From positions 6,007,221-6,071,220 of the forward strand of contig NW_025062479.1 in NCBI RefSeq assembly GCF_000002995.4: a stretch of DNA of 64,000 bases. Direction: 5' to 3'. This document shows positions 1 through 13,130 of the stretch, piece by piece. The notes beneath the pieces were generated by a model. The model saw nothing but the letters and a program-made list of their open reading frames with translations, searched no databases and had not been told where the DNA came from. The position numbers were made by a program, and so were the translations under genes. How positions within the stretch are numbered: position 1 is the first letter of the stretch; every line of letters begins with the position of its first letter. The stretch is from Brugia malayi (lineage: Eukaryota; Nematoda; Chromadorea; Rhabditida; Onchocercidae).

Positions 1-1621
1 ACCATTGTACAACCAGAACCTGAAAGGAAAATCTATCTGGTAAAAACTAAATTTCGATAATGAATTGAAAATTATTCGAAATTTACACGATTTTTTGAAT
101 TAGTTATGAGTAAATTCTTTTATGTGAAAGGGAAACATACGTAAAAGTAAGGATTCCTGTGCTGTTTTGACAAAGAATTGGTGAACTCTTCAAGACAGCA
201 GTTTGTTCCTCTTGTTTCCGATCTCCAGTAAACAAAAGTTTGTCACCTAAATGGGAAGCTTTGTCCGCTATTAATTTATTAAAGACTTTTTTTTCCATAA
301 TTTCCATAATTTAGAACATTATCTCCTATCTTTACTTGAGAGTTCATTTTTCTTAATTTTTCACCCAGGTTTTGATAACTTTCTCTGATTTTTGCCAGCG
401 AAGCCATGGTTAATATCTCTAGCTTAATGAGAAATTCCATGAGTCTATTCCACCACTTTTCCCTTCTAATTAGTCATCACCTTACTGTCGTAAGGTGTTG
501 GATCAGGTTTTGTTTGATTTTAAAAATAATAGGCCAAATGGCAAATGTAGCACACTAGGGAAAAAATTGATTAACGGCATTTTAGCAACACATTCCTTAT
601 GCATTCTTCAAATATAGCGATGTAATCATTTTAAATGCAATTTCGAACTTTTTATCTGAACCTCGAGCCAGTCGACTTGGTCCTGGCCGGACTTGTAACA
701 CAGGGAATTCCTTAAAATCAATTTTTTCAAATAAATGAAAGTCGAGGGAATCGAGTGCTTCTTTCTCTCTAACATTGCGCCATTGACATTTCTTTATATC
801 ATCAAATGTGCAGTCCAGATCATTGGCATGTCGTATCGATTTGTTGTCATGTTGGTCTAAAAGAAAGGCTTGGCATTAGTGATCCTCGGAAAAGAAGAAA
901 TAGATGTAAAAGAAATAGGAATTACTTTATTATTGCTATGATACCATCAAGGTGTCAGGAAAAAGTAACAACCAGTCCTATCTAAATGTTTTTGGTTGCC
1001 AGTTGCCGATCTATTTTTTAGCTTTTACTACTCCAACCTATGTCTTCATGTTGCCGCTAAAAAACACTCGGCATCAACAGCCGTTACGAAGCTGATGCAC
1101 CTGATTCTTAATTTAAAAAGATATAACCACCACTGTTATTACCAGTTTCATCAAAACCGCCTTCTATCCATTCAATTCCAAGATATTCTTTCAATTTCAT
1201 CCTCTCATATCCGTATCCCGCCATACATCCATTCCCTGCAACCGTTATTAATTCATGCAAATGAAGATGCACTTAATTAATTATTTGCTATAATAAATCA
1301 AATGAGTTCAATTATGGTAGATTAGATTCATTCAATTGTTAATTTTGGTAAGTCGTATGATTTAAAAGATTTTACTGCACTAAGCTTCATTTCTTAATTA
1401 TTGGATAAATTTTACACAAAATAATAAGTAAATTGTGGCAAGCATTTAAAGTTCCAAACAAATGACCAGTAAAATATACTGTTTCTATTCTCGTAATAAT
1501 GAATCCGGAAAAAAAGATTTAAAACTGAATCACTGAAATTAAAATCTTCAACAAAAAAGATAATAATACCTGAGGGGAAGAGAAGGAACAGGAGTATTAA
1601 GGAGGAGCACATTATGAACAT
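1..1621 (-). CDS. Secreted MAM-like domain protein (5' part; runs off the left edge)
   Basis: Four exons join in phase: 1621-1570, 856-662, 246-141 and 19-1. Exon 1 encodes a signal peptide (MFIMCSSLILLFLLFPS) and its split codon is completed by exon 2. Exon 2 reads LDCTFDDIKKCQWRNVREK and then FPVLQVRPGPSRLARG. Exon 3 continues GDKLLFTGDRK and SPILCQNSTGILTFT, and exon 4 FWLYNG. The C-x-F-x(n)-C-x-W start and the strand pattern LTF-x-W-x-YN resemble the extracellular MAM fold of nematode secreted proteins, so an extracellular adhesive or structural role is inferred. Donors are GTATTA, GTTCAG and GTATGT. Acceptors are TTTTAG, ATTTAG and TTTCAG. About 124 codons are visible and the 3' end lies outside the window. 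The gene model is firm because all phases agree. The MAM label rests on pattern recognition alone. Confidence 0.75.
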
Positions 1622-4600
1622 TTTTGGTAATGTGGTTCATGAATTTGCGAAGAATGCCTTACTGCTGTTGCTCAACAAAATCCCTTTTCATCCTTCTTTG
1701 TTTCTCATAACTTTCCGTTTCTATCCCACTTTCCTTTCATATTATGACATCGCCAACTCACTCTCGCCTATTCCCGATTCTCATACGTGAATGCAGTAAC
1801 TGTGCTGCATCCAGAAACTGACTGTTATTCGATACGCGCACAAATCAAGATACCCTACCAATTTCGTGCTACTGCTGCTACTGCCACTGCTTTTGCTCAC
1901 TATTCTTCTCTCTATCATCATAAAGACAAAAAACTCGTTCCATGACCCACAATTACTTCAAAATGTTGAAACTTTATTCTTAAAGATTCTTTCACAGATG
2001 TTTCGTTAATGAGATTTTCAACTGAATTTTAGTCTATAACACTGATGTGTTTTCAACAATTTCAGCTTTTAAATATGTCATTAAACAGCCATCAGTGTTA
2101 AGTACATCTGTATCGTAAAAGGAAACTGAAAATATTAAGTCACACACTTCAAATTTGATTTGTTTAATTACATCATTAAATGTAATGTTGATAGTGTAGC
2201 TGTGTAGTTTAAGCTTATGACTTCTAAAAGCATGGTAAAGTATTTCAGGATAGAATCTGCACTGACGTTTTCAATTATTACGTGTCACTATAAAAAACTT
2301 TATGAGTTAATATATCTATAACTAAACACTGAATATAACCATTTGGTGCAAACGTTTGAGATATTCCAACAAGGTTGCCAGAGAAAGCTTTTCGACTTAT
2401 TTGTTTAATTTTCCTATGGAATATCTATCGCAGATATTTTCTTCCCATAAGAAATTAAAATGGTCGGATAATAATGAAGGTTTCACTTTTAACTGAATGT
2501 TATCAACGTTTTCATCCTCCTAGATGTACTATCCTTGAAATCCCTAACCATTCACAATCAGACTTGCGCGTCAAAGAAGGTTGCATCTTCCTTGTTTTCT
2601 TCTGTTTGCAAATCTAGTCAATAAATAGCCATATTTTCAGAAACTTAATAGAATTATTGAAATTTTTTAGCTTCAAAAATCCAGAGCATAAATCAATGCC
2701 GTCAAGATTTTATAAGCGTACTTTCGCCTAAGAAATTAAATGCATTTTTTCTTAACTTAAGAGTTAAATTCAAAAACATTTTGTTACAATCATTGCTTTA
2801 GCTTATCATATTTGTTAAACTAATAAAATTGACTATAATCTTAATATAATCTTGTTACCTAGCTTGTCATATCTCCTAGGTTCATTTGTAACTCTGTAAT
2901 TAATGCTTTGTATTTTTTTTTCTTTCTTTTATTGTCAAACACGGAATGCAATAACTTTTTCTTTTTTTCTATTTTGCTTTTAACATAGAACTAAGTTTCA
3001 AAATCTATTCAAGGAAAAAGATGCAGACTGATTCTTTTGTAGTTGTGTTACTGATGACAATGGCTTAATCGGCAATGTTACTAACTGTAAATTACGAATG
3101 CTATAGTTTTTTCCAGAGTCTTGGTTTGCAGTTTCTTCGTACACTCACTGTGCGACTTTTAGAAAAAACGAGCCAGATTAAAATTCCAAATTTTTTTAAA
3201 AATATAGCTACATAAGATAATCTAATAATCTAGCCCGATTAAAAAAAAAAATAGTAGATTGTGTTTAATTTCTTATACTTCAAATTCGACCTGGTAATAT
3301 CATTTTAACGGGAGTGGATACTCAAATTATACTAGAATATGAAAATATTCTAGGTACTACAAGAAGCTACCACTTCTTCGAAAAAGATTTAGTGATTCAA
3401 ATCATGATACCAAACTGATGAATATATAAATAGAATGGCTTAAATTTTGATGTCATAAACCTATTTAATATAGGATACAACTATAGGTGTAGGGCAATTA
3501 GATTAGGGTTTACTAAGCAACCAAAAATTCAAGGCATTGCTTGGAATTTACTCCATTCTAACTAGCTCTTTTTTAGCTTGATTTTGATGAAAAAAACAAC
3601 TTAAATTATTTATGGCTTTCCTGTACAAATGCTGTTTGACAGCATCTAATTGGTTTGCTTACGCCACCGGTCCCAGCAGTTCCAGTACATATAAATAATT
3701 CATTGAAAAGCTGGATTAACAAAATTTTAAATTCCATTGCTTCCTGCATGCAGGAGTGTGCAGAACAATCAGTACTTCAGTCACAAGATTCAAAACGTTC
3801 ACTTTTTAATCACTACACTTCTGAGTCTTTTCATAAAATAAAAAAAATAAAGAAATTTCTGAATTGTAACAGATTTAAAGAGGAAAACGATATTTTGAAA
3901 GAAAAAAGAATTTAGTAAAAAAAAATAATTTTGAATTAGACAGTATTTCGTCCTTTAAATTGCATTTACAAATATGAATTTGATAAAGACAGAGGATTAG
4001 GTGAAATCCTTTTAAAAGAAAGGAAATATTGGTGAGACAAATTGACGAAAACCAATCCTTGAACCAGAAATTTTCCTGATATCACATTATTCATAAAACA
4101 AATTGCTGTGAAACTGACATCGTGGAAGCTGGGTGACATGGCGCAGTGTATGCTTAGGGACGATATATTTTTATTTGTTCGGTGCCTGGCGCCGAAAGTG
4201 TGTGCTCACTTTCCATTGTGGAGCATCTCCTATAAGCGTCCCTCTTCTGCTCTCCCTTCACCTCCAACTTCAAGGTTCGCTTCTACGATTATCATTTCTT
4301 GTGCGTAGTTTCTCAAAAGAGGAAAAAAGTCGACCATCAATTTGAATTTGTACATTTTAGCGTCGTGTGGAAGCAGGCAGACATTTTTTGGTCCCTGTTT
4401 TATATCATTGCCCATTTGCATATCTATTCCCATTTAATTTTGCTCTTTTCTATTGGCTTCAGTTTGCAACTTTCTTCATTCCAGCCACATTGATTGCTCA
4501 AAACTACTTGAAATTTTGAATTTCGGAGTTACTGACACTCTTTGTATTGCCTAGAACGATGAAAAATACGTGAACCTACTCGTCTTGTTTTCAGTGCTGT

Positions 4601-6420
4601 ACTATAGCACATAATGAGACGAAAACAACTTCCACCTATATTTGCATTGCGTTACTCCCTTCAGTTTACCTCCACAGTCTGTTACTTCATATTACGACTT
4701 CTTTCTGCTTCGTATATTATAAGACACACATATTATCCACGCCACTTCAAATTATTCGCTTTCATTTTCGTTCGTACAAACATATCTTCATTCATATATG
4801 ATCAAATTAATAGGACATTTGTATCCATAACTTCACTGGAGTCATCCAAATATGTCGCTGTAACATGTAATCGTAGACCACATAAGCTTGAACCATATTC
4901 CATCTATATTAACCGTATTTATTCTTACTTTATCGACTAATGTAGTCGCTGTCCTTCCTTAGTTTTATAGTCACATGTTATGTGATCATAATTCTTTCAC
5001 GTTATTAACGTAGTTTTTTGCTTACACAACTGTTGGATTCAAAGAAAGAACAATAAAATCTTTACTATATCGTTGCAGGAAAGTATTTAGTGAAATAGGG
5101 TCTGATTCAAGCAGATCGTAGAACCGAGGGAATGCTTTGCAGAGAATACGATGTTGACCAATATTTTATTGAGATAAAGATTATGATAATATCAGGAAAT
5201 AGTTGTAAGAAAGCAGTGAATGTCAGATTGTTATCTAGAAAATCTAACCCAGATAAAAAGTATAACTCTTTATATAGTAAGCATTAACTAACAAGCATGA
5301 TTTACAATTCTGTAAAGAAGGTCAGCTAAATGAAAAATTAACCTTGTCAAATTCGAACATAATTTAGAGTTGGCTGAGGAGCCGATGAACAACAAAAGAG
5401 GTCAACTAAATAAGGAACTGATAATTGTAAACCACCCAGTTGGGGACAAATATCAACACAGCTCAGCTACATGGAAGATAAATATTGGATGAATGAATTT
5501 CTTATGTGAAATTGGAACATTTCTCTAAAGAATGTTCAGATAACAATATTTAGTTCTATGGATCTGATACAATCTTACTTCTTTGTAATTCGGTTTTTTC
5601 GACACTGCTTGTCAATCATCATTAACTTCCTTTTCGCTTTCTCGTTCAGAGCTGTGTCATCTAGAGATGCAGTTAATCGATTTCTACAAGTACATCTCTC
5701 AGTCCTCCTTGACATAGTCATGAGATCAACTTGTGACCGTCTTAACTGTGTGGACTAATCATGACGGTATGGTATTTTTTGGAGTTAGCTGTGTGCAGGA
5801 GATTGAAAAACATGCTATGGTACATTGAGCATATCTGCAAATATCGTAAAATGAGCACCTTTGCCATTAACTTTATGATTAGCTAATTAGCTATCTTCCT
5901 GAATAGGTTGTTCAGAGATGCAATTTACTGACGCTTCTTACTTGGACCGTCGCGTTGTTGCCTTGCAGAACTGTCGCTTTCTATGCCCTACCTGTGTGTC
6001 ACCCATGGGTCATCACTTATTCTGCCCATAATTAGCATTAAAAACTCGTCCTTCTTGCTCAACGGATACAACATGAGGTCTATCACAATAAACACGATAC
6101 CGTCAGCGAACGCAAGCTCCGAAATTATTCTCCTTTTTGTTGCTCGTGACTGCAAATACTTGCAAGACCTGGATTGTATTTCATGCATATTTCATGCGTT
6201 AAGAATTGTAGAAGTGCTTGAATTTTATCAGTTAAAATATCTGAAACTGAACTGGGAGCTAGATCAAATTCATGAAGTATTTGAGCTACTTTAATGTAAA
6301 AGGAATGAAATATTGCTGTCGAACTGTTGCTAACAATCGTACTAAAAATTGAATTATGAGTTAGAAAGGCCGGACTGAAGTGACCATACGCAACAAAATA
6401 TGACCCGCTTAAGCTTATAT

Positions 6421-6571
6421 AGGATGGTTCTGGTTCTGTTTGAAATACATTTATTTCTACTTTAAAAAACATAAATTAATGTACGAGTGATTGAATTCAA
6501 CCACGTCGTCATCCCAAGTGTTACATTGAGGAAATTGGACGATGTAGGATGGTTCTGGTTCTGTATGAAAT
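6421..6571. repeat. Spaced direct repeat, 26 bp x 2
   Basis: The sequence at 6421-6446 recurs at 6546-6571 with 25 of 26 bases identical (core GGATGGTTCTGGTTCTGT). The copies are about 125 bases apart. No terminal inverted repeats or coding sequence accompany them. Confidence 0.7.
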
Positions 6572-7496
6572 GCTCTAATTATTTCTCAGAAAATCTTCCA
6601 ATATTTATTATTGTTCAGTCAGAAAATAAATTTGGTCTTCACAGTAAAAATTTGATTTTGCTTTCTCAATTCGTAAGATAATTTCACGCCTACTGTGAAT
6701 TTGTTTTCAGATTCTTCATATGACAAACACCTATCTATGAGCGCAAATTTGAAATTTCTCTACCCATTTGTAGTTCTCTTAATTTCAAAATGTTTACCAG
6801 TAGTCCCATTGCTGGAAATAAAAGGAAACATACAAATGACGACCAAGGAGTACAATGCTTGCTTTTTGTTAGTCTCTGCAGTTCTAAACTAAGCTATCGC
6901 GATGTTGAAACGTTGACTGTATATGAATTGAAGGAATGACACACTATGAAATAGTAAAATTTTAAATGCTTAGGTCTCATTTTAATTATTTTAATTTTTT
7001 TTTTCTAGTTACTATTTTAACATGCTACCAAATATTTTTTTGGCAACTCAAGCGACGGCCATTTAAAAAAAATAAAACAATTAAATCAATCCAGGGAGTA
7101 TGAAGATAACAGAGAAGACAAGTTTTTCCCAGTGAATTGGAACAGTCATCTTTTCTTGTTCCTTTTTTCTCGTCTCCATCCTAAGCATTATTAGACCAGC
7201 GGGAATGCCTTACACCTGTGTAGACAACATAAGTATACTGTTCAAATTAGAATATCGATAGCCATAGCTGACCTAGCTACGTCTCATTTCATGTTGATGT
7301 GTTCTTTCTTCCTTCCTTTGCACCTCTTCATAATTTGTGAAAATATGACTCGTGTCACCTAGATAACTTTTGTAACTTCCGCGTCATCTTAGGGAATGCT
7401 TTGGAGAACAATGCAATATCCTAACAACACATCCATCCCGAGTCGCTCAACTCCACATTGATTTTTCATGCTGTCTTTAAAATAAGTGCAACTATG

Positions 7497-7590
7497 GTAT
7501 ACACACATACCCACACACATATACACAACACAGGCACATACGTACATATATATGTACACTGTACATGCATGAGCATGCATGTACGTCCAT
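7497..7590. repeat. Alternating purine-pyrimidine (CA/TA/TG) simple sequence
   Basis: This is a run of ACAC, ATAC and TGTA steps, including GTACATATATATGTAC and GCATGAGCATGC palindromic parts. It is ordinary low-complexity sequence and produces spurious open frames on both strands. Confidence 0.8.
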
Positions 7591-8072
7591 ATATTTCCGG
7601 GGAGGGTTCTGTCGAATGCACGCACACGGATTCTTCATACAGCTGGGAATTGCTGAGCAGTATTTTGCCCCACTCCGTGTGAGATACGTTTTTTATAAAT
7701 TGCTCGAGTATTGATGCTGATTAGAGCACAGATGTGTTCGACGTAGATCGATCAATTTAGTATCACTTCTCTCCTCCTAGTGTTTGTCGTAACTTCATCC
7801 TAGCTGGACCTTGATCTTCTACTTTACTATGCATTATTGAGTTGCACGTAGCTCTTTGAAATAGGATGTCGAATGGACAATGTGTTTGTCTGGATGTAAT
7901 TTGATGTCACATTACAGTTACGGTTACCTCAATTAATTCATTAATCTTTAAAGTAGACTGTAAAAGAATGCGTGCAGTATTTATTCATATTGTAATGTTT
8001 AGTGAAAGTATGTCACATAATTTATCAGATTTGGATCGATAGCGCTTCTTGTGATGTTCTAAAGCAGTGAAT

Positions 8073-11000
8073 ATGGCTTCTGAAGAGTGCTTGAAAAATG
8101 ACCAAACTGTTAAAAAATTAAAACCGATACCATTACAAAAAGATATCTCGGATGGTTTTACTAAAAACTTTGCTTTATTGTCCATTGGAGTTAAACAGTC
8201 AATCCCTGACATTTCTCATCCTTGCATCAAAACTAGCAGAAACGACAGCTGTCATCCTGAAAGAATATCACCTTCGGAATTCGTCACCTTACAAAGGTTA
8301 CGTTCAAATACACTGGCATGCAGAACAAGCACGACAATCAAAACCAGTCGACACAATAGCACTCTTTTCGATGACCTCATAAATAGCGATACTGCGAAGA
8401 AAAATAAGGTGAGTCGTCCTTTCCTTTCCTCTTGCCGACCATTCGGTAGGAACATTGCGATCAGGAAAAGAGTAGCTACCAAGACACATTCCGTTTGCCA
8501 CGTGACTCTGCTTATCAAGTTTGCCATTTACTGCTAAATAGGCTTTTTTATTTCTCATTATTTCAGTTGTCTGGATTTGGCGTCTATAGGACATTTCAGG
8601 AACAACTGAAACCCTTCCAGTATGAATGGAATTAGAGTGATGTCAATTTTTCCTTATCCCCTTATTCAGTACACTGTTCGATTGAAAAAATTTCATTTAA
8701 ACGTAGGAATATGAAACACTACTCTTCATCTAGATTATTTTATAATATTGCATAAATATGTTATGTATATTTCCGTCATTTCTAGGGAAAATATGGAAAG
8801 GATGAAAAAAATGTTGGTGATGTTGACGTCATTTTATCCGAAAAAGCTATTACCGCAAGTCCTTCGAGGTTTGCTGCAAAGAATGATGGAAAACAAGCAG
8901 AACCTGTGCTGGAAAAAGCGAAAGAACCATCAGTTGAAAAATCTGTGGTATTACTCGCTAGAGGACCTGTTCGTAATTTGCGCAACACTGTTGTTGGTTA
9001 TGCTCCATACACTTCAAGAAATAGCTGTGTTACAGAGCCACAAAATTTCGACGGAAATACTGAAAACTATAACAGAGGTCAGTATGGCTTTGAAAATCCC
9101 ATGTTTTCAACGGTTGGACCAGATCCTATACAATTTGCATCAACCAGTTGTTCGACTCCGGATACAGTTCAGTCAGGTCTTCGCTGTGGTCCATCAGACA
9201 CACTGCATCAGGTTTCACTAAGTTTAGAACAAACTATTTCATATCCTGGAGATGTAGTGGATAATACTCAACTTCCTGAAGACCTCTCTGATTTTATTTT
9301 GAAATATTCCCAAGAATATACAACAAAAGTACAGTCACCGAAAAGTAGCATATCAGTAAGATCCAGGAACAACAGCATTAGTGATAGTAGCAATCAGACA
9401 AATTTCGATAGTCCTTTGTATCGGATTCTTGTTGAAGACAATTGCGTTTCACCACTTTCGGCTAAAAGTGCACCACAATGTTCCCCTGTGTTGCCACGAA
9501 CGGCCGCACAGATCCCAGTTATTTTCGAAGAAAAGAATTTGGCAGCTCCTGAGTTCTTAACCAACCAGAGTAGAAGAGAAGTGACAACATCACGTTTAGC
9601 AAAAAGTCGCTTAAGGGCTCTTATTAGTGACAATGAAATGGTTGAAGCTTGGGCATGGTCATGTAAATGTATGCAGGTCAGTTTTAATTTTAATCTAAAA
9701 ACCAAATATGCTGGCGCATAACTTTTATAAACTTACTGTTAATGGGAGCAATTGCAAACGCAGAGCATGCTCATATATCCTTAGCTTATCTATAAGTTAT
9801 TTGTCGCTGCTTGAATAATTGATCTTCTGGAACTTAATTAACCAGTATTCTTAAACGCAATTTTTGGAACGTACTTGTGCAGTCCAGCTATTTTTTACTC
9901 ATGTTAGTGTCTAGATTTTATGCAGAAAAGGAGGTGGAACAATAGAATAATTTGGGAAGTGAAAAAAGAAAATGGCAAAGTGATTAAATCTTGGAGCCAG
10001 TCGAAAGTGAGTGTTGACCAAAAAAGTTAATACATATGTGAAGTTAAAGCCTTGGTGTAGCTAATTAAATTAACCTTTGGAGAATTACTTGCTGTTTTTA
10101 TTGAGTGCAGGCGACAGCATACGTGATGAATGAATACACATCTATATTATGTAAATCCAGTGATAGTTGCATACGCCTTGTTAAGAACTGTATTGTAGGA
10201 ATTGGAAGGTTCACTGTGCTATCAGGATCAAGATGGCGATAGTCTTTTGCATATTGTTATTTTGCATATGGATCTCCCGAAAATTTATGCTCTTGTAGAG
10301 CAGATGTTAAAGGCTGAAGATATTTGTACACAGCGAGCCTTCGATTTGCCAAATGCGATCTTCGAAACACCTCTCTATTTGGCTGTACAGAAGAATAATT
10401 CTGAAGTTGTGGCATACCTGTTGGAAGCCGGAGCTAATCCAAATCATCAGACGGCATCGTCAGAACAGCAGACATCTTTGCATTATGCTGCGTCAAATGG
10501 AATGACTGAAATTGTTGAAGTGATTTCGTTTGCATTTATCGTAGTGAAGGATTATGCATTTATCGTAGTTTGTTATACATTTCAAACGGATATTGATTCC
10601 TGATCTTAGCTTTTATTTTATGGCTCATTTCGATCATTATGAAGCTATTATAGCTGCTTCATAATTTCGAAGATACGACGTCATATTTTAGATTCTGTGC
10701 GCTAGTGGGAAGGCTGATATTAACATGCCAAATGGAATGGGACAAACTCCACTTTTATGTGCAGTTAAGAAGCATGGTATACGCACGAGAAAGACTGAGC
10801 CGTGTGTTGATAACAGTTTAACGATCCTGTGTCTTTTGAGATATGGAGCTAACCCTATGAACACAGTATGCGCAAATTTCAAACCTCTTTTCTATAAAAC
10901 AATAAGCAAAACTTTATTCCTTCCCTTTAAAAAGTTGGATTGAATACGCTCTTTTACCCACGAGTTCTGATCTGTTGCCTTTACACTTACAGATCTAAGT

Positions 11001-11595
11001 TCCTTGATTAGAATTAAGATCTAATGGTAATCATTAAGCCGGCAAGCACTTTTTCATCACGCGGTCGGTAGGTTCTCTTTTTATCACTTTTATTAATCAA
11101 ATGCTGTTACAGCATTACTTATTTTTAGGATTTATGCGGCAACAATATTCTTCATTATGCAGTAAACAGTCTAGATGCTGATCTTATTGAGGTACTTTGC
11201 ATTTTTCAATCTGTCTGGTTTCTCTAGTTCTCAATACATAAAAAAGACCTATTTGAACCTATCTGGAACGATAACTGTTATTTAATAAGTATGAAGGGAA
11301 TTTAAACATTCTTTTAATATTTGAAAACATTTGAGTTGACCGTATTTCTTCAGCCTATAAGCACTGAGATAGTTCCATTATACTAATGGTTTATAAATAC
11401 ATTTACCGATTCAATTAGATGTTCAAGTCGTGTGTAGATGAGGAAACGATTACAAAATTGGCAAATAAAGAAAACATATGTGGTGAGACGCCGCTGGAAA
11501 GATTGCGCTGTGAATCAGAACGACACGATGAAGAACTTCGCTCCAATGTTTTCATAAGCCTGTTAAGATGCGGTGCCACTGTTAAATCTCGTTGA
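8073..11595 (+). CDS. IkB-family-like ankyrin-repeat protein
   Basis: Six exons, all phase 0: 8073-8408, 8786-9676, 10199-10519, 10692-10865, 11129-11191 and 11419-11595 (TGA), giving about 653 residues. The first 400 residues are polar, serine-rich and of low complexity. The rest is an ankyrin array. It opens with DGDSLLHIVILH, which matches the first ankyrin repeat of IkB and Bcl-3 proteins (EDGDSxLHLA). ETPLYLAVQKNN, LLEAGANPNHQ, TSLHYAASNG, QTPLLCAVKKHG, LLRYGANP and NNILHYAVNSLD follow. IkB proteins bind Rel dimers or act as nuclear co-regulators, and C. elegans has two relatives, nfki-1 and ikb-1. The long unstructured N-terminus with C-terminal repeats recalls IkB-zeta. The ATG follows an AAAG acceptor-like site. 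Assignment among ankyrin proteins is inferred. Confidence 0.82.
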
Positions 11596-13130
11596 ATTTC
11601 AATTTGTCATGTTGCTGGCGTTAACGTCACCATGAAGAGAAGATGAATTGGTAGTTTTGCGCTCTTAACCTTATCGGATAATACTTTCAAATTTACTCAT
11701 GTTCCTGAAGTATTTCTAACTTGTTTTTTTTTTTTCAATTTAAGACACTGAAATTAAACGCCAATGCCTTCAGCTCTGATATATTATTTCAGACTGCATT
11801 TTTTTTTATTGCAAATCTCTGTAATCATCGAGTCTTGCCAGTTTCCTGGTCTCGGTGGTAAACTTTTTTTCACGTATGAAGTCGTAATTTGTGCTTATCA
11901 GCTTGTGAATTCTGTTGCCGATGGAAGAGATATGTATATATAACATTTATAACTGAATATCTAATTGCTATCATACCTCAGTCATTTGTTTCATATCCGG
12001 TGATCCCTGTATTCATTTTTCTTTTCTTTGCAAACATCATCACTGTGTTCAAACACCTGATAATATTGTTATATAAAAATTGTTCCATATTTCTACAGTA
12101 TTTCCATTATATGTATAACTTTCGTCGTTGTTTTAATATTAGATAATTGACATTTGTGTAAAATCTTAGTAGTTGTTGCTACTGCTGAAATCTTGGATGT
12201 GAAAATCTTCAGACGCAGTGTCTGGATGTTTGAATGTTGTAAAGATACTAAATGATTCTGTCAGCTGATAAACTTTTGATAGTCTTCTAATGTTAGGAGC
12301 AACACTTTCTAAAATAGTGCTTTATCGTACATTTAATTTTAAGGTGATAGTTAAAAGTAATACACGGAAACCATGCTTTATATGACTTCTGGTAACCTTA
12401 CATTATTTACTAGAGCTATTTCAGGCTTCAAGTCCAGGCGGAACCGTAAATTTAAGACGACACGGTCCATTCTACTTGCTGTATAATTGTTCCGTATCAG
12501 CGAAAGAAAGAAATTTGTTTTTTACTCGATAATGATTCTTCGGATTCACCTATGGAAACCTTGTTACGACTTTGTATGGTTCATACTATGATTGAAGCAG
12601 TCTCCAACAAAGAATTTTCACCTTGAAAAATATTGAAACAATAGTCTCGGCTTATCTCGGGACAGCTTAAGTTAATGTAAGCTTATTTACTACTTGCGAC
12701 AAACAAGCCATAAAAAACGTAGGGAGATCTTGGAATAACAAAAGCTGCGTATTTGTTAGGGAAACCTGTGCTGGACTACACACGCTAATCTCGATTACAA
12801 TGGATGATTTCTGGTGGCTTATAAGTTTTTCCTTAGCAAACTTCTCATTGTTTTAAACATGATATTTGTAGCGACATAAATCAGATTCAATCTCATGCAT
12901 AAATGTCGTCAGTGTTAGCTTAATTAGTTTCACTCTTGAAGCGATCACATAATTATGTAATTTTCAAATGCAGAATGTTTGAAATCATTCCATAAGAGTC
13001 AGGATTCATAGCTTTGGAATTAGAGCTGAATTAATGTAGCTCAATATATGAATAAGATAAGTACACAAAAACAAACTCGGAATTTAATGGCACTTGACCA
13101 AAAAGACAAATTTTATTGTCGTACGAAAGA
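11596..13130. other. Intergenic region between convergent genes
   Basis: This holds the 3' flanks of the plus-strand ankyrin gene and the minus-strand channel gene. A reverse-complement AATAAA at 13112-13117 lies just past the channel stop codon and is a candidate poly(A) signal. A hydrophobic open stretch at 11889-12146 looks like chance in T-rich DNA. Nothing else was seen. Confidence 0.5.

Larger units (their letters stand above)
1622..8072. other. Intergenic region, about 6.4 kb
   Basis: No exon chain could be built on either strand. Open stretches at 3655-3915 and 4614-4940, and an overlapping sense/antisense pair at 5983-6472, lack splice partners and match nothing I know. A short direct repeat (6421/6546) and a CA/TG-rich alternating tract (about 7497-7590) lie here. 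The stretch separates the divergent starts of the MAM-like gene and the ankyrin gene, so it should hold both promoters. I could not point to specific elements. Confidence 0.5.

Noticed and set aside
3655..3915. 86-codon plus frame starting LLTPPVPAVPVHINNS
   Set aside because: No ATG at the start, lysine- and asparagine-rich end typical of AT-rich chance frames, no splice partners.
5983..6472. Overlapping frames on both strands; the minus frame contains LAFADGIVF, faintly like a reverse-transcriptase FADD box
   Set aside because: The catalytic DD pair is absent and no other reverse-transcriptase motif surrounds it.
11889..12146. Hydrophobic 85-codon plus frame
   Set aside because: Phe/Ile/Tyr-rich composition expected from T-rich DNA; no gene context.
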